Shown: positions 8,247-17,837, counted from the first letter of the stretch. The stretch is DNA of 64,000 bases from Nitrospirota bacterium (GCA_040757595.1 JBFLWP010000003.1:166873-230872), one strand, 5' to 3'. Notes: a model not told the origin generated them from the sequence alone. Program-made: numbers and translations.

Positions 8247-9461
8247 ATGCCAAGCTACGAGAGACATCGGTCGATTTTTGCCCGCCGGCCGCGCCGTAAC
8301 GGGATTCTGCTGCGCACGGGGCTCGCACTGGCCCTGGCACTGACGGGCGGGTGCGTTCAAAAGGACGCCTACGTTCCCCCGGACCTCTTCTACCTGTTTG
8401 CGACCTACCAGGTCGGCAAGAACCCGACTTCGATCGCGGCGGCCGATTTCAACCAGGACGGCCTGACGGATCTCATCACCACCAACATCGCCCACAATTC
8501 CCTCTCCGTCCTCTTCGGCAACGGGGACGGGACGTTCAAGGAACAGGTTCAGATCGAGGCGGCAAAGGAGCCGCGCGCGCTGGCGCTCGGAGACTACAAC
8601 GGGGACGGGCGCGTGGACTTGGCGGTGGCCTGTTCGGGCAGCGATCAGGTGGCCGTGTTCCTAGGTCTGGCGAACGGCGCATTCGGCTTGGGCCAGCGAT
8701 ATACGGTGAACAAGACACCGGTCTCCGTCGCCGGCGGGGACTTCAACGGAGATCAAAAGCCGGACCTCGCGGTCGCCTTACGGAACGACAAGATCAAGGT
8801 GTTGCTGGGGAACGGGGACGGTTCGTTCGCGGAAGGGGCGCTCTATGAATACGGCGACACCCCGACATCGATCGCGGCCTCCGATCTGAATCGGGACGGA
8901 AAGCCGGACCTGGCCGTCACGAACGGCGGTCCGATGAGCAGCGCGGTCTCCATCTGGCTCGGCAACGGCGACGGCACCTTTCAGAAGCCCACCGACTACC
9001 GGACCGGCAAGCGCCCCCTCGGGGTGACGTTCGCGGATTTCAACAACGACCAGCTGACCGATCTGTTGGTCATGAACGGGGAGATGGACACGTTCACGAT
9101 CTTTCTCGGCAACGGCAACGGCACCTTCCAGGCCGGCAAGGAGGCCGGGGCCGATGCGGGACCGGTCTACGGCCTCGCCCGCGACTTCGACGGAGATCAT
9201 CTGACCGACGTGGCGATCGTCAACGTCCAGTCGAACGACCTGTCCATCCTCTTCGGTCGCGGGGACGGCACGTTCCAATATCCTCCGATGAACTACAAGA
9301 CGAAAGGCGGGCCCTTCGCGATCGCCCTGCTGAGCCTGACGGCCAGGCAGTCCGAAGAGCCGGGACTGGCCGTCGCGAACAACGGAACCGGGAGCATCTC
9401 GATCTTCCTGCATCGCGGGCTCAAGGCGCAGCACCAGCCGAGCGCGTCCGGCCATTCCTGA
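8247..9461 (+). CDS. FG-GAP/VCBS repeat lipoprotein
   Basis: A signal peptide with lipobox LTGGC is followed by about seven repeats of roughly 50 residues carrying Ca-binding loops such as DFNQDGLTDL, DYNGDGRVDL, DFNGDQKPDL, DLNRDGKPDL and DFDGDHLTDV, each next to an FGNGDGTF-type segment. These form a beta-propeller of the FG-GAP/VCBS class, usually outside the cytoplasm. The ATG at 8247 is preferred because of the promoter at 8150-8178; an in-frame ATG exists at 8187. It stands as its own transcription unit. Role unknown; adhesion or surface binding is typical of the fold. Confidence 0.85.
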   Translation: MPSYERHRSIFARRPRRNGILLRTGLALALALTGGCVQKDAYVPPDLFYLFATYQVGKNPTSIAAADFNQDGLTDLITTNIAHNSLSVLFGNGDGTFKEQVQIEAAKEPRALALGDYNGDGRVDLAVACSGSDQVAVFLGLANGAFGLGQRYTVNKTPVSVAGGDFNGDQKPDLAVALRNDKIKVLLGNGDGSFAEGALYEYGDTPTSIAASDLNRDGKPDLAVTNGGPMSSAVSIWLGNGDGTFQKPTDYRTGKRPLGVTFADFNNDQLTDLLVMNGEMDTFTIFLGNGNGTFQAGKEAGADAGPVYGLARDFDGDHLTDVAIVNVQSNDLSILFGRGDGTFQYPPMNYKTKGGPFAIALLSLTARQSEEPGLAVANNGTGSISIFLHRGLKAQHQPSASGHS

Positions 9462-9474
9462 GCCTTCTCGTGCC

Positions 9475-9503
9475 TTGACAGGCAATCATCGGTCGGCTAG
9501 ATT
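9475..9503 (+). promoter_or_regulatory. sigma70-type promoter
   Basis: TTGACA (9475-9480), a 17-base spacer and TAGATT (9498-9503), about 60 bases upstream of the small membrane protein gene at 9562. Confidence 0.65.
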
Positions 9504-9561
9504 CGCGCGGGCCCCGGCTTTATGGGAGTCGGGGGACGCCGGAGCGGGAGCGCGTTCCGCA

Positions 9562-9756
9562 ATGAGGCGGTTTCTCTGGTGGTTCGGCATGGGGTCGTTG
9601 ACCACGCTCGCGGTGCTGATGGTGCAAGGCGGGGTGCGGGACCTCCTCTACGACACGCATCCCGGCGGGAGCGGGTTCTTCAGCTTCGCGATCACGATTC
9701 TCGGCGGCGGCTTGCTGGCCGGCTGTCTGGCGTTGATCCTGGGTCGGTTACGTTGA
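9562..9756 (+). CDS. small membrane protein (64 aa)
   Basis: It begins MRRFLWWFGMG and carries two hydrophobic helices (about residues 4-22 and 39-60) joined by a short polar loop with DTHPGGSG. The start at 9562 is chosen because it lies a normal distance downstream of a consensus promoter; the longer reading would start inside that promoter. No family recognised. The promoter and clean helices support a real gene. Confidence 0.6.
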   Translation: MRRFLWWFGMGSLTTLAVLMVQGGVRDLLYDTHPGGSGFFSFAITILGGGLLAGCLALILGRLR

Positions 9757-9772
9757 AAAGGAGCGATTCCGC

Positions 9773-9801
9773 TTGACAGTCCAGCTGGGGCAAGGTAGAA
9801 G
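9773..9801 (+). promoter_or_regulatory. sigma70-type promoter
   Basis: TTGACA (9773-9778), a 17-base spacer and TAGAAG (9796-9801), 67 bases upstream of the zinc-ribbon gene at 9868. It probably drives that gene and the overlapping carboxypeptidase. Confidence 0.6.
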
Positions 9802-9867
9802 CAGCGAGCAAGCGCGCCGTACCCACAGGACGGGCTCAAGGTTTGAACGCCTTCAGCCGACAACGGA

Positions 9868-10056
9868 ATGCATTGCCTGAAGTGCAAGGGCTACATGATG
9901 GTCGAGCGGCACTATACGCTGCTCAACCGCCGTCTGTACGCGCGATGCCTCAATTGCGGGTTCTGGCTGGACCTGGCCGATCTGTTGCGGTTCTTTCACA
10001 AGGTGCTCGACAGCGCGGTGCGTGGTGCGAAGGTTCGTGAGACCATCACGTTGTAG
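9868..10056 (+). CDS. small zinc-ribbon protein (62 aa)
   Basis: Two Cys pairs, CLKC at residues 3-6 and CLNC at 27-30, form a likely zinc ribbon, followed by an amphipathic helix (LADLLRFFHKVLD). No specific family is recognised. It sits behind its own promoter, and its 3' end overlaps the start region of the carboxypeptidase gene by 35 bases, suggesting co-expression. Confidence 0.65.
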   Translation: MHCLKCKGYMMVERHYTLLNRRLYARCLNCGFWLDLADLLRFFHKVLDSAVRGAKVRETITL

Positions 10057-11002
10057 CCGTTCATTGACCGGGTTCTGCGGGAACCTGCTCGGCCTGGCTT
10101 GCGCGACAGCCGTCATGGCCGCGATGGCGCCGGCGGCGTCACGAGCCGAGACCTCCCCCCTTCCCTCTTACGCCGTATCCCACGTGGCCTCCGCGTCCGC
10201 CGCCCGGACCGCACGCATCGAACGCCACCGGGCGCTCCGGCCGTTCCACGGGTTCCGTTACGCCGCCAGCGGGGTGTTGCTCAAGGATCTGGCCACGGGC
10301 CGGACCCTGTACGAATTCGGCTCGGACCAGCGGCTCTCGCCGGCCAGCTTAACCAAGATCATGTCGGCGCTGGTGATCCTGGAGCAGGGGCAGCTCCAGG
10401 ACTCCGCCACCGTGAGCCGCAAGGCGGCGACCGCGCACAAGATCCGCCTGGGGCTCCGGTCCGGCTACGTCTTCCGCCTGGAGGATCTGCTCAAGGCCAT
10501 GCTGATCACGTCGGCCAACGACGCCTGCCTGGCCGCAGCGGAGCACGTGGCGGGGTCGGAGGAGCGCTTCGTGGACCTCATGAACGAAAAGGCCGCCGCG
10601 CTCGGGCTCACGGACACCCACTTCAGCAACGCCTGCGGATTCGACGGCCCGTTGCACTACTCGACGGCGGCGGATCTGGCGAAGCTCAGCGAGGTCGCTC
10701 TGCAGCACCCGGTCTTCCGATCCCTCGTGCGGGAAGAGGCGGAAGTCATCACCGCCCTCAACGCGAATCGGACCTACCTGCTCAGGAACACGAACCGGTT
10801 GCTCGGCCGCCTGCCCGGCGTGGAGGGGGTGAAAACCGGATTCACGTCGCGCGCCGGCCGGTGTCTGATTGCGAAGGTCTCTCAGGATGGAAAGGAACTG
10901 CTCCTCGTGCTTCTGAACGCCAGGCGTCGCTGGAACACCGCATCCAGTCTGATCCATTACGGGCTCGAGCGGCTGGATCAGCCGCTGCCGACCTTGCGGT
11001 AG
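10022..11002 (+). CDS. D-alanyl-D-alanine carboxypeptidase (peptidase S11)
   Basis: A penicillin-binding protein of the PBP5/6 class that trims peptidoglycan pentapeptides in the periplasm. The three active-site motifs are present: SLTK (Ser109), SAN (164-166) and KTG (271-273). An export signal covers about residues 14-42, ending near ASRAE. The start is uncertain: the GTG at 10022 is used, but a later start such as the TTG near 10064 is possible, since the signal peptide core begins there. The C-terminal beta domain and membrane anchor of PBP5 are missing; the protein ends soon after the catalytic domain, like smaller family members. Confidence 0.88.
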   Translation: MVRRFVRPSRCSRSLTGFCGNLLGLACATAVMAAMAPAASRAETSPLPSYAVSHVASASAARTARIERHRALRPFHGFRYAASGVLLKDLATGRTLYEFGSDQRLSPASLTKIMSALVILEQGQLQDSATVSRKAATAHKIRLGLRSGYVFRLEDLLKAMLITSANDACLAAAEHVAGSEERFVDLMNEKAAALGLTDTHFSNACGFDGPLHYSTAADLAKLSEVALQHPVFRSLVREEAEVITALNANRTYLLRNTNRLLGRLPGVEGVKTGFTSRAGRCLIAKVSQDGKELLLVLLNARRRWNTASSLIHYGLERLDQPLPTLR

Positions 11003-11170
11003 AGGCGTCGGGCTTCCCCGCGCTCCCGCCCCGTTCTCTTCCCCGTTCAATTTGTCGAGAAACTCTTTGAGACAAGCTCGGGCCAGGACCGGCTGCACGG
11101 GCGGAGCAGTCCTGTGGACGGGTCAGAGGGAGACGGCGTGACGTCCGCCTGCGACGGCGGCCGGGCTTCG

Positions 11171-11704
11171 CTACGGGGCGGGTGAAAATTCGATGTTGAC
11201 GTCCTTGCCCAGATAATTCACCAGAAATCCCTGCTTTCCATAGTTCAGCACGGCGCCCATCACGTTTTCGTCCCCGGAATCTTCCTTTCCCAGGATCTTC
11301 CGGACTTCGTCCGGGCTCTCGCTGTTCAGCACGTTGCGGAAGACGCCGCGTGTCTTGTAGGCGAATCGATTGTTGATGAAGATCAAATCCACCTTCCCGT
11401 CCATGAGGCGCACCCCGGCCATCGGTCCGGTCGGTTTCCGCTGGTCCAGGAGCAGGATGAACGTGCCCTCCAGCTCGCTCTTCACCCCCGGGATCTTTTC
11501 GTTCACGAGGATGTCCATGGCCTTGCTTTCGGGATCGCCGAGCTTGACGCCGAACAGGGAGACCTCCGCGCTCTTGATTTGCTTGGGGTCCATGACGTCG
11601 GACTTGGTCAGTTCGTAAGACTCGGCCCCGGCCAGGCCTCCCGTCAGGAACAGCGTTGCGAGCCCCAGCGAGGCGCACCACAGCGGCCACCGTCGTGCTT
11701 CCAT
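11171..11704 (-). CDS. exported protein of unknown function (177 aa)
   Basis: A signal peptide (hydrophobic residues 7-25, likely cleaved after LAGA) leads into a 150-residue mixed alpha/beta domain with repeated VKLGDPESKA and LNSESPDEVRKILGK-like turns. No known family is recognised. The ribosome binding site is gggaggattcg and a good promoter lies upstream on the same strand, so this is an independent unit. The 168-base gap to the carboxypeptidase gene shows nothing notable. Confidence 0.75.
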   Translation of the reverse strand: MEARRWPLWCASLGLATLFLTGGLAGAESYELTKSDVMDPKQIKSAEVSLFGVKLGDPESKAMDILVNEKIPGVKSELEGTFILLLDQRKPTGPMAGVRLMDGKVDLIFINNRFAYKTRGVFRNVLNSESPDEVRKILGKEDSGDENVMGAVLNYGKQGFLVNYLGKDVNIEFSPAP

Positions 11705-11770
11705 CGAATCCTCCCTTAGCAGGCCAGCAGATGGGATGACGGGCAGAATGACCCCGGAAAAAGTCGCGCC

Positions 11771-11799
11771 ATTGTAGCCGACGAGGTCTCCACTTGCAA
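11771..11799 (-). promoter_or_regulatory. sigma70-type promoter (minus strand)
   Basis: On the minus strand TTGCAA (11799-11794), a 17-base spacer and TACAAT (11776-11771), about 65 bases before the exported protein's ATG at 11704. Confidence 0.65.
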
Positions 11800-11816
11800 G
11801 GCGGACTGCCGGCCTT

Positions 11817-12323
11817 CTACAGGTTGAGATTGGCCAGGATCGTTTGCACGATCTCGCCCACGGACTTGCCGTCGGTCGGCACCACGTGATCCGCCGCAGC
11901 TCGGTACTTGGGCTCCCGTTCCCGCAGCACCTCGCCGATCTCCTCGACGAACGACTTGGTGCCGGTCAGGGACGGCCGCTGCGTGTCGCCGCCGATGCGC
12001 TCGGCGATGGTGCGGACTTCCGCGGTGAGCCAGAACAGGCGGCCGTTGGCCTTGAGGCGGTCCACGTTCTGCTGTCGCAGGATCGCGCCGCCGCCGGTGT
12101 CGATGACCAAGCCGTCCTGGCCGGCCAGTTCGCGGCACACCTCCGACTCCAAATTCCGGAAATGCTCCCAGCCGAACCGCTGGACGATCTCGGGGATGGG
12201 CAGGCCGGCCCGTGTGACGATTTCGGCGTCGGTGGAGATCAAGCGGCGCTCCAGCCGCTGGGCCAGGGCTTTTCCCACGCTGCTCTTGCCGGTTCCGCGG
12301 TAGCCGATCAGGACGATGTTCAT
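11817..12323 (-). CDS. aroK: shikimate kinase
   Basis: It phosphorylates shikimate with ATP. The P-loop GYRGTGKSS lies at residues 7-15; the DxD-type Mg/shikimate region is STDAEIV, the second shikimate motif is IDTGGGAIL, and the lid contains GDTQRPSL. 168 residues, normal length. Its ATG overlaps the aroE stop by four bases (ATGA), so the two steps of the same pathway are co-translated. It is the last gene of a minus-strand operon trmI-SDR-aroE-aroK. Confidence 0.95.
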   Translation of the reverse strand: MNIVLIGYRGTGKSSVGKALAQRLERRLISTDAEIVTRAGLPIPEIVQRFGWEHFRNLESEVCRELAGQDGLVIDTGGGAILRQQNVDRLKANGRLFWLTAEVRTIAERIGGDTQRPSLTGTKSFVEEIGEVLREREPKYRAAADHVVPTDGKSVGEIVQTILANLNL

Positions 12324-13174
12324 CGGAAGTGGGATTCGAGCACGGCCCGCATGACGTCGGAGGGAGCGGTCTGGCCGGTCCAGAGCTCGAACTGGCCGAC
12401 CGCCTGGTTGAGGAACATCTCCAGTCCGGGGATCGTCCGGCAGCCGGCCGCCGCGGCCTCCCGAAGCAGCCGCGTCTCGCGCGGGTTGTACACGATGTCC
12501 ATCACGGTCAGCCGCGGATTCAGCAGGCGGGCGGGCACGCAGGTCTCGTCGCCCTTGGGGTGCATACCGGTCGGCGTACAATGGATCAAAATGTCGGACC
12601 GGGCGATGGCGGCCCGGAGACGGTCGTCGGTGATCGGACCCTCCTCCGCGCGCAGGTCGGTCCGATCTCTCAGGTCCTTCACCAGCGCCGACCGCTCCTT
12701 CTCGTCGATGCCCAGGATGCTCAACGCGCCGACCCGCTTGCCGGCTCCCAGGGCGAAGGCGATCGCCCGCGCCGCTCCCCCGGAGCCCAGCATCAGGATC
12801 CGCGCGCCTTCGAGCGTCACGCCGGCCTGCTCCAGCGCCAGGACCGCGCCCGACGCGTCCGTGTTGTAGCCCGTCAGCCTGTCCCCGTCCACGACGATCG
12901 TGTTCACCGACCCGATGTGTCTGGCGGTTTGCTCCACCTCGTCCAGGAAGGGGATGATCGCGACCTTGTGGGGGATCGTCACGCTGAAACCGCGGAGGTT
13001 GCCGAGCGCCCGGATGCCGCGAACGGCGCCGTCCAAATCTTCCACTTTGAAGGCCAGGTAAACGAAGTTCAGCCCCAATTTCTGGAACGCGGCGTTGTGG
13101 ATGAGCGGGGAGAGGGAATGGTCCACCGGGTTGCCGAGCAGTCCGCAGAGCTTGGTCTTGGCGTTGATCTCCAT
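12320..13174 (-). CDS. aroE: shikimate dehydrogenase (NADP+)
   Basis: It reduces 3-dehydroshikimate to shikimate. The N-terminal substrate domain has GNPVDHSLSPLIHN and the catalytic Lys in TIPHK, followed by GYNTDASG. The NADP-binding turn is GSGGAARA, and a later segment reads TPTGM. 284 residues, typical length. It overlaps aroK and sits 12 bases after the SDR gene. Confidence 0.95.
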   Translation of the reverse strand: MEINAKTKLCGLLGNPVDHSLSPLIHNAAFQKLGLNFVYLAFKVEDLDGAVRGIRALGNLRGFSVTIPHKVAIIPFLDEVEQTARHIGSVNTIVVDGDRLTGYNTDASGAVLALEQAGVTLEGARILMLGSGGAARAIAFALGAGKRVGALSILGIDEKERSALVKDLRDRTDLRAEEGPITDDRLRAAIARSDILIHCTPTGMHPKGDETCVPARLLNPRLTVMDIVYNPRETRLLREAAAAGCRTIPGLEMFLNQAVGQFELWTGQTAPSDVMRAVLESHFR

Positions 13175-13186
13175 CTCCCCCTTCGT

Positions 13187-13939
13187 CTATTGGGCAGTCA
13201 TCCCGCCGTCAATGGGGAAGATCGCGCCCGTCACCCAGGCGGATTCATCCGACGCCAGGTAGAGGATCAGCTTGGCCACCTCCTCCGGCGTGCCCGGCCT
13301 CCCGAGCGGGTACATGCTCATCGCCCAGGCCAGCTTTTCCGGATCGCCGATCAGCGGCGCCGCCATCGGCGTGTCCACCAGGCCGGGGCAGATGGCGTTG
13401 CAGCGGATGCCCTGCTTCGCGTAGTCGACGGCCAGACAGCGGGTCAAGGCGTCGAGGGCCCCCTTCGTCGCACTGTAGGCGGCGGTCAGCGGGATACCGA
13501 CCAGGCCGGCAATCGAGGAGATGTTGACGATGGAGCCGCCGCCCGCTTTCAGCAGCTCGGGCACGGCGGCCCGGGTCATGCGAAAGACGCCGGTCAGGTT
13601 CACGGCCAGAAGATCGTTCCACGTCGCGTCGTCCTCTTCGTGCAGCTGCTTGCCGAAGGCCCCGATGCCCGCGTTGTTGACGAGGATGTTGAGCGCACCG
13701 AAGGCCCGCACCGCCTGCGCCACCGCCGATCGGGCGTGGGCTTCGTCGCTGACGTCGCCCGCCACGGCCAGGGCCCGGCCGCCCGCCTTCTGGATCGCCC
13801 CGGCGGCCTGCTCCAGGGGCTCCTTGCGCCGCCCGGTGACGACGACCGCGGCCCCTTCCCGGGCGAACAACCGGGCGGTCGCCTCGCCGATGCCGGTCCC
13901 CCCGCCCGTGACCAATGCCACCTTGCCCGTCAGTTTCAT
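13187..13939 (-). CDS. short-chain dehydrogenase/reductase, FabG-like
   Basis: A classical SDR of 250 residues: the cofactor turn TGGGTGIG (residues 11-18), NNAG, the catalytic Ser in VNISSIAG and the YSATK catalytic pair, then ICPGLVDTPM. The Arg pair after the second strand (TGRRKE) suggests NADP(H). The substrate cannot be deduced; SDRs next to aroE are not a fixed pathway association. Its ATG overlaps the trmI stop (ATGA). Confidence 0.9.
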   Translation of the reverse strand: MKLTGKVALVTGGGTGIGEATARLFAREGAAVVVTGRRKEPLEQAAGAIQKAGGRALAVAGDVSDEAHARSAVAQAVRAFGALNILVNNAGIGAFGKQLHEEDDATWNDLLAVNLTGVFRMTRAAVPELLKAGGGSIVNISSIAGLVGIPLTAAYSATKGALDALTRCLAVDYAKQGIRCNAICPGLVDTPMAAPLIGDPEKLAWAMSMYPLGRPGTPEEVAKLILYLASDESAWVTGAIFPIDGGMTAQ

Positions 13940-14820
13940 GGACGCTCTTGCCCCTCCCGTTCCCGATCGCCCTCGTCCGCTCCCTCTTCCTCAGGCCGGG
14001 GCTGGAGCCGGTCGCCTGCTGAGCCGCCGCTCCAGAGGCCCGGCTCGACCTTCCGGGCAACCGTGATGAATCCCGAGTGCGCCACCATCCGGTGGTCGGG
14101 GCGCACGCTCCGGCCCTGGATGTTCCACGTGCGCAGCAGGGTTTCGAAGGTCTCGATCAGTCCGAACACCGCAGCCCGTTCTAAAGCTTCCACCGTCTGC
14201 ATGACCTGGGGCACCGTCGGCACGTAGCTCAGGAAGAGCCCGCCGGAGCGGAGCGCCCGGACCGCATGGGGCACCACCCGCCAGGGTTCGGGCAGATCGA
14301 GGACGATCCGGTCGAAGGTCCCGTCCGCTTCGGCGATGCCCTCGTAGATGTCCTGGCGTCGGACCGCCAGGGTCGGCGTCGGTCCGAGGTACCGCTCGAT
14401 GTTCTTCATCGCCGTGCGGGCGAAGTCCTCGCGTGCTTCGTAGCTCACCACGCCCCCCTGCGGTCCGACGGCGCGGAGCAGGGCCATGGTCAGGGCTCCC
14501 GAGCCGGTCCCGGCTTCGAGCACGCGGGCTCCCGGGTAGATGTCGGCCCAGATCGTGATCATGGCCAAGTCCTTGGGGTAGATGACCTGGGCCCCGCGGG
14601 GCATCTTCAGCACGTATTCCCCCAGGGTGGGCCGGACCGCCAGCATCCGCCGCCCGCGGGAGAGCGTTACGAGCGATCCGTCCGCTTTGCCGATCACGTC
14701 GTCGTGCGCGATCGTTTCTCCGCTCAGTTGGAACGTTTCCCCGGCCTTGAGCGTCACGGCGTACTGCCGTCCCTTCTTGTCCACCAGGTGAACGCGCTCT
14801 CCGTTGCGCAAATGAGTCAT
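13936..14820 (-). CDS. trmI: tRNA (adenine-58-N1)-methyltransferase TrmI
   Basis: An AdoMet-dependent enzyme that makes m1A58 in the T-loop of tRNA. The N-terminal small beta domain is followed by the AdoMet site VLEAGTGSGALTMALL and by LDLPEPW, a TrmI-type motif. The ATG at 14820 is chosen because it begins the conserved N-terminus (MTHLRNGERVHLVD). 294 residues; the last 30 are Glu/Arg-rich and probably disordered. It is the promoter-proximal gene of the minus-strand operon; a TAGAAT -10-like box lies just upstream without a clear -35. Confidence 0.9.
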   Translation of the reverse strand: MTHLRNGERVHLVDKKGRQYAVTLKAGETFQLSGETIAHDDVIGKADGSLVTLSRGRRMLAVRPTLGEYVLKMPRGAQVIYPKDLAMITIWADIYPGARVLEAGTGSGALTMALLRAVGPQGGVVSYEAREDFARTAMKNIERYLGPTPTLAVRRQDIYEGIAEADGTFDRIVLDLPEPWRVVPHAVRALRSGGLFLSYVPTVPQVMQTVEALERAAVFGLIETFETLLRTWNIQGRSVRPDHRMVAHSGFITVARKVEPGLWSGGSAGDRLQPRPEEEGADEGDREREGQERP

Positions 14821-14879
14821 GGTCCGCCATTCTAGCCCGGACGATTCCCGCCCGTCTACTGACGCCGCGGGCTCGTTTC

Positions 14880-14908
14880 TTGACACCCTGGGACGCGGGC
14901 CGTATCAT
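14880..14908 (+). promoter_or_regulatory. sigma70-type promoter
   Basis: TTGACA (14880-14885), a 17-base spacer and TATCAT (14903-14908), about 70 bases upstream of nfeD and divergent from trmI. Confidence 0.7.
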
Positions 14909-14976
14909 CGGCTCTGACGCGGGGCCACTCTTTATCCCCTCCCATCGCGGCCCGGCGCGCCCAATCGAAGTCGGCG

Positions 14977-16317
14977 ATGGGGCCTTCCATGATCAGACGG
15001 CGTTGCGCGTTCATCGTTTCCCGATCGGCCGTGGCCGGGCTCGTGCTCCTGGCCGCTGCCTGCACGGGCGTGGCGCACGCCGGGGGAGCGCAGCCGGTCG
15101 TCGTGGCCACCTACGACGGCGTCGTCAACCCGGTCACGGCCGAGTACGTACACGACGCGCTGGCGTTCGCGGAGACGAGCGGCGCGCAGGCCCTCATCGT
15201 CCGGTTGGACACGCCGGGCGGACTCGATACCTCGATGCGGGTGATCATCAAGGATTTCACGGGCGCGCGGCTGCCCGTGGTGGTCTACGTGGCGCCGTCC
15301 GGAGGGCGGGCCGCCTCAGCCGGCGTCTTCCTCACGTTGGCGGCTCACGTCGCCGCCATGGCGCCGGGCACCAATATCGGCGCCGCCCACCCGGTGGCGA
15401 TGGGCGGGAGCGAGATGGACAAGACCATGAAGGAAAAGGTCGAAAACGACTCGGTCGCCTACATCAAGTCCATCGCGGAGCAGCGGGGGCGAAACGTCGC
15501 CTGGGCGGAGGATGCAGTGCGCAAAAGCGTATCAGCCACGGAAAAGGAGGCCCTGGCCCTGAAGATCGTGGATTTGGTGGCGGACGACCTCGACGGCCTG
15601 CTCGAGAAACTGGAGGGGCGGACCGTCGCGCTTGCCACCGGGTCCGTGGTGCTCAAGACGAAGGGGGCGACGGTGCGCGAGTTCCCGATGGGGTGGCGGC
15701 TGGAGCTCCTCCAGACCCTCAGCGATCCCAACATCGCCTACGTGCTCATGACGATCGGAACGATCGGGCTGCTCGCCGAGCTGTACAATCCCGGCGCCAT
15801 CCTCCCCGGCATCGTGGGCGCGATCAGCCTCATCCTGGCCTTCTACTCGTTCCAGTCGCTGCCGGTGAACTACGCGGGCGTGCTGCTGATCCTTCTCGGG
15901 ATCGTGCTGTTCATCCTGGAAGTCTCCGTGACCAGCTACGGCCTGCTGGCGATCGGGGGCGTCGTCTCGATGATCCTCGGGTCGCTGATGTTGGTGAAGG
16001 GCGGGGCCCCGTTTCTGCAAATTTCCTGGGCCGTCATCCTGCCCGTCGTCGGCATGGCGGCGGCCTTCACCCTGCTGGTGGTCGGCATGGGCATCCGCGC
16101 GATGCGGCGCCCGCCGCTGACGGGAGGGGAGGGGATGGTGGGGATGATCGGGGTCGCCAAGACGGCGGTCGCGCCCCAGGGGCGGGTTCTGGTTCACGGC
16201 GAGTTGTGGGACGCGGTCAGCGACCAGCCGGTGCAGCCGGGAGAGCGGGTGGAGGTCACCCGGCTGGAAGGGCTGACACTCCACGTGAAGCCCGCGTTGA
16301 GAAAAGGGGAGGCCTGA
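14977..16317 (+). CDS. NfeD-family membrane serine protease (NfeD1b, ClpP-class)
   Basis: A signal peptide leads into a ClpP/SppA-like protease domain: [11 protein letters not shown], then the nucleophile in [12 protein letters not shown], with the Lys of the dyad in the following [13 protein letters not shown] region. Four to five membrane helices (about residues 255-375) precede a C-terminal OB-fold NfeD domain ([18 protein letters not shown]...). 446 residues. An alternative ATG lies at 14989. It is followed after one base by a slipin gene; NfeD-stomatin pairs are a known conserved couple in which the protease cleaves the stomatin partner in membrane quality control. Confidence 0.93.
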   Translation: MGPSMIRRRCAFIVSRSAVAGLVLLAAACTGVAHAGGAQPVVVATYDGVVNPVTAEYVHDALAFAETSGAQALIVRLDTPGGLDTSMRVIIKDFTGARLPVVVYVAPSGGRAASAGVFLTLAAHVAAMAPGTNIGAAHPVAMGGSEMDKTMKEKVENDSVAYIKSIAEQRGRNVAWAEDAVRKSVSATEKEALALKIVDLVADDLDGLLEKLEGRTVALATGSVVLKTKGATVREFPMGWRLELLQTLSDPNIAYVLMTIGTIGLLAELYNPGAILPGIVGAISLILAFYSFQSLPVNYAGVLLILLGIVLFILEVSVTSYGLLAIGGVVSMILGSLMLVKGGAPFLQISWAVILPVVGMAAAFTLLVVGMGIRAMRRPPLTGGEGMVGMIGVAKTAVAPQGRVLVHGELWDAVSDQPVQPGERVEVTRLEGLTLHVKPALRKGEA

Positions 16318-16318
16318 C

Positions 16319-17092
16319 ATGAATCTCATCTTCAGCCCGCTCACGGTTCTGATCCTGTTCGCGCTGGTCGTCGGCATGGGGTTCCACGTCCTGCGGGAAT
16401 ACGAGCGGGCCGTGATCTTCCGGTGGGGACGGCTGGCCCGCGGCCTCGTGGGAGGCACCGGGCCCGGCGTCGTGATCATCATCCCGTTCGTCGACAAGCT
16501 GGTCCGGGTCAGCCTGCGGACGGTCGCGATGGACGTGCCGCCCCAGGACGTCATCACGAAGGACAACGTGACGGTCAAGGTGAACGCGGTCATCTATTTC
16601 CGCGTGGTGGACCAGCAGCGGGCGATCGTGGAAGTCGAGGACTACCTCTACGCGACCTCCATGATGGCGCAGACGACGCTCCGCAGCGTGCTGGGACAGA
16701 GCCAGTTGGACGATCTCCTGTCCAGGCGGGACGAGATCAACACCGAGTTGCAGCGGATCATCGACCAGCAGACGGAGCCCTGGGGCGTCAAGGTCACGGC
16801 CGTGGAGGTCAAGAACGTGGACCTGCCCCAGGAGATGCAGCGGGCCATCGCCCGGCAGGCGGAGGCCGAGCGGGAGCGCCGGGCCAAGGTCATCCACGCC
16901 GAAGGCGAGTACCAGGCGGCCCAGCGACTGGCCGAGGCGGCTGGCGTGATCAGTCAGAATCCGGTGGCCTTGCAGCTCCGGTATCTCCAGACCCTCGTGG
17001 AGATCGCCGCCGAAAAGAATTCCACCACGATCTTCCCCGTCCCCATCGACATCATCACCCCGCTCATCAAGGGGCTGGAGCGGAAGGCCTAG
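16319..17092 (+). CDS. slipin (SPFH/stomatin-like protein)
   Basis: One N-terminal membrane helix (residues 5-22), then an SPFH/Band-7 domain ([32 protein letters not shown]) and an Ala/Glu-rich C-terminal helix ([19 protein letters not shown]) that drives oligomer formation. 257 residues. It starts one base after nfeD, so the two are certainly co-transcribed and probably act as a protease-scaffold pair in the membrane. Confidence 0.94.
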   Translation: MNLIFSPLTVLILFALVVGMGFHVLREYERAVIFRWGRLARGLVGGTGPGVVIIIPFVDKLVRVSLRTVAMDVPPQDVITKDNVTVKVNAVIYFRVVDQQRAIVEVEDYLYATSMMAQTTLRSVLGQSQLDDLLSRRDEINTELQRIIDQQTEPWGVKVTAVEVKNVDLPQEMQRAIARQAEAERERRAKVIHAEGEYQAAQRLAEAAGVISQNPVALQLRYLQTLVEIAAEKNSTTIFPVPIDIITPLIKGLERKA

Positions 17093-17144
17093 GCGGAGGA
17101 CCTCTGCGGGCGGGGACCTGACGACCATTTGGAGCGAGTGAGCC

Positions 17145-17837
17145 ATGGCCAAACGTCAATTTGCGGTGATCGGGCTCGGCCGGTTCGGCTACAGCGTGGC
17201 CGAGACCCTGGTCAGGAAGGGATGCGAGGTCCTGGCGATCGACCTCGACGAGAGCAAGGTGCAGTCCATCAGCGACCTGGCGACCTTCGCGGTCCAATGT
17301 GACGCGACGGACGAGCGGGCGCTGCGGGCGGTCAGCACCCAGAACGTGGACGTCGCGGTGGTGAGCATCGGCGAGAACATCGAGGCCAGCATCCTGATCG
17401 TCCAGGCCCTCAAGGAAATGGGCATCAAGACCGTCATCGCCAAGGCCGTGACCAACGCCCACGGCAAGATCCTCACCAACCTCGGAGTGAGCGAGGTCAT
17501 CTACCCGGAGCGGGACGCCGCCGTGCGGCTGGCCCACCGGTTGGTCTCGCCGAACGTGCTCGAGTACCTGGAGCTGGCGCCCGGCTACAGCATCGAGGAA
17601 GTGACCGTGCCGGACCGGCTCGCGGGGCTGCGCCTCGGGGAGACCATGATCCGCGAGCAGCACAAGCTCAACCTGATCGGGGTGAAGAAGCAGGTGACCA
17701 GGATGGTCAAGGGCCGGATGGTCAAGGACAACGTCTTCAACTTCACGCCGACCCTGGACGACGTCATCGAGAAGGGCGACGTGCTCGTGGTGATCGGCAA
17801 GGAAGAGGATCTGGACCGGTTCTGCGCGATGGAATAG
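17145..17837 (+). CDS. KtrA/TrkA-type potassium channel regulatory protein
   Basis: A cytoplasmic gating subunit of K+ uptake systems. The RCK-N Rossmann domain shows GLGRFGYSV with the acidic AIDLDE at strand 2; an RCK-C domain follows from about residue 140. 230 residues, the size of KtrA rather than the duplicated TrkA. Its membrane partner (KtrB/TrkH) is not in the window. The ribosome binding site is ggagcgagtgagcc. Its nearness to the antiporters at 20.7-23.5 kb and the osmolyte genes at 23.8-28 kb fits an ion-homeostasis region. Confidence 0.9.
   Translation: MAKRQFAVIGLGRFGYSVAETLVRKGCEVLAIDLDESKVQSISDLATFAVQCDATDERALRAVSTQNVDVAVVSIGENIEASILIVQALKEMGIKTVIAKAVTNAHGKILTNLGVSEVIYPERDAAVRLAHRLVSPNVLEYLELAPGYSIEEVTVPDRLAGLRLGETMIREQHKLNLIGVKKQVTRMVKGRMVKDNVFNFTPTLDDVIEKGDVLVVIGKEEDLDRFCAME

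Noticed and set aside
11043-11080. Possible terminator after the D-Ala-D-Ala carboxypeptidase gene
   Set aside because: TTGTC...GACAA can form only a short weak stem with no T-run.
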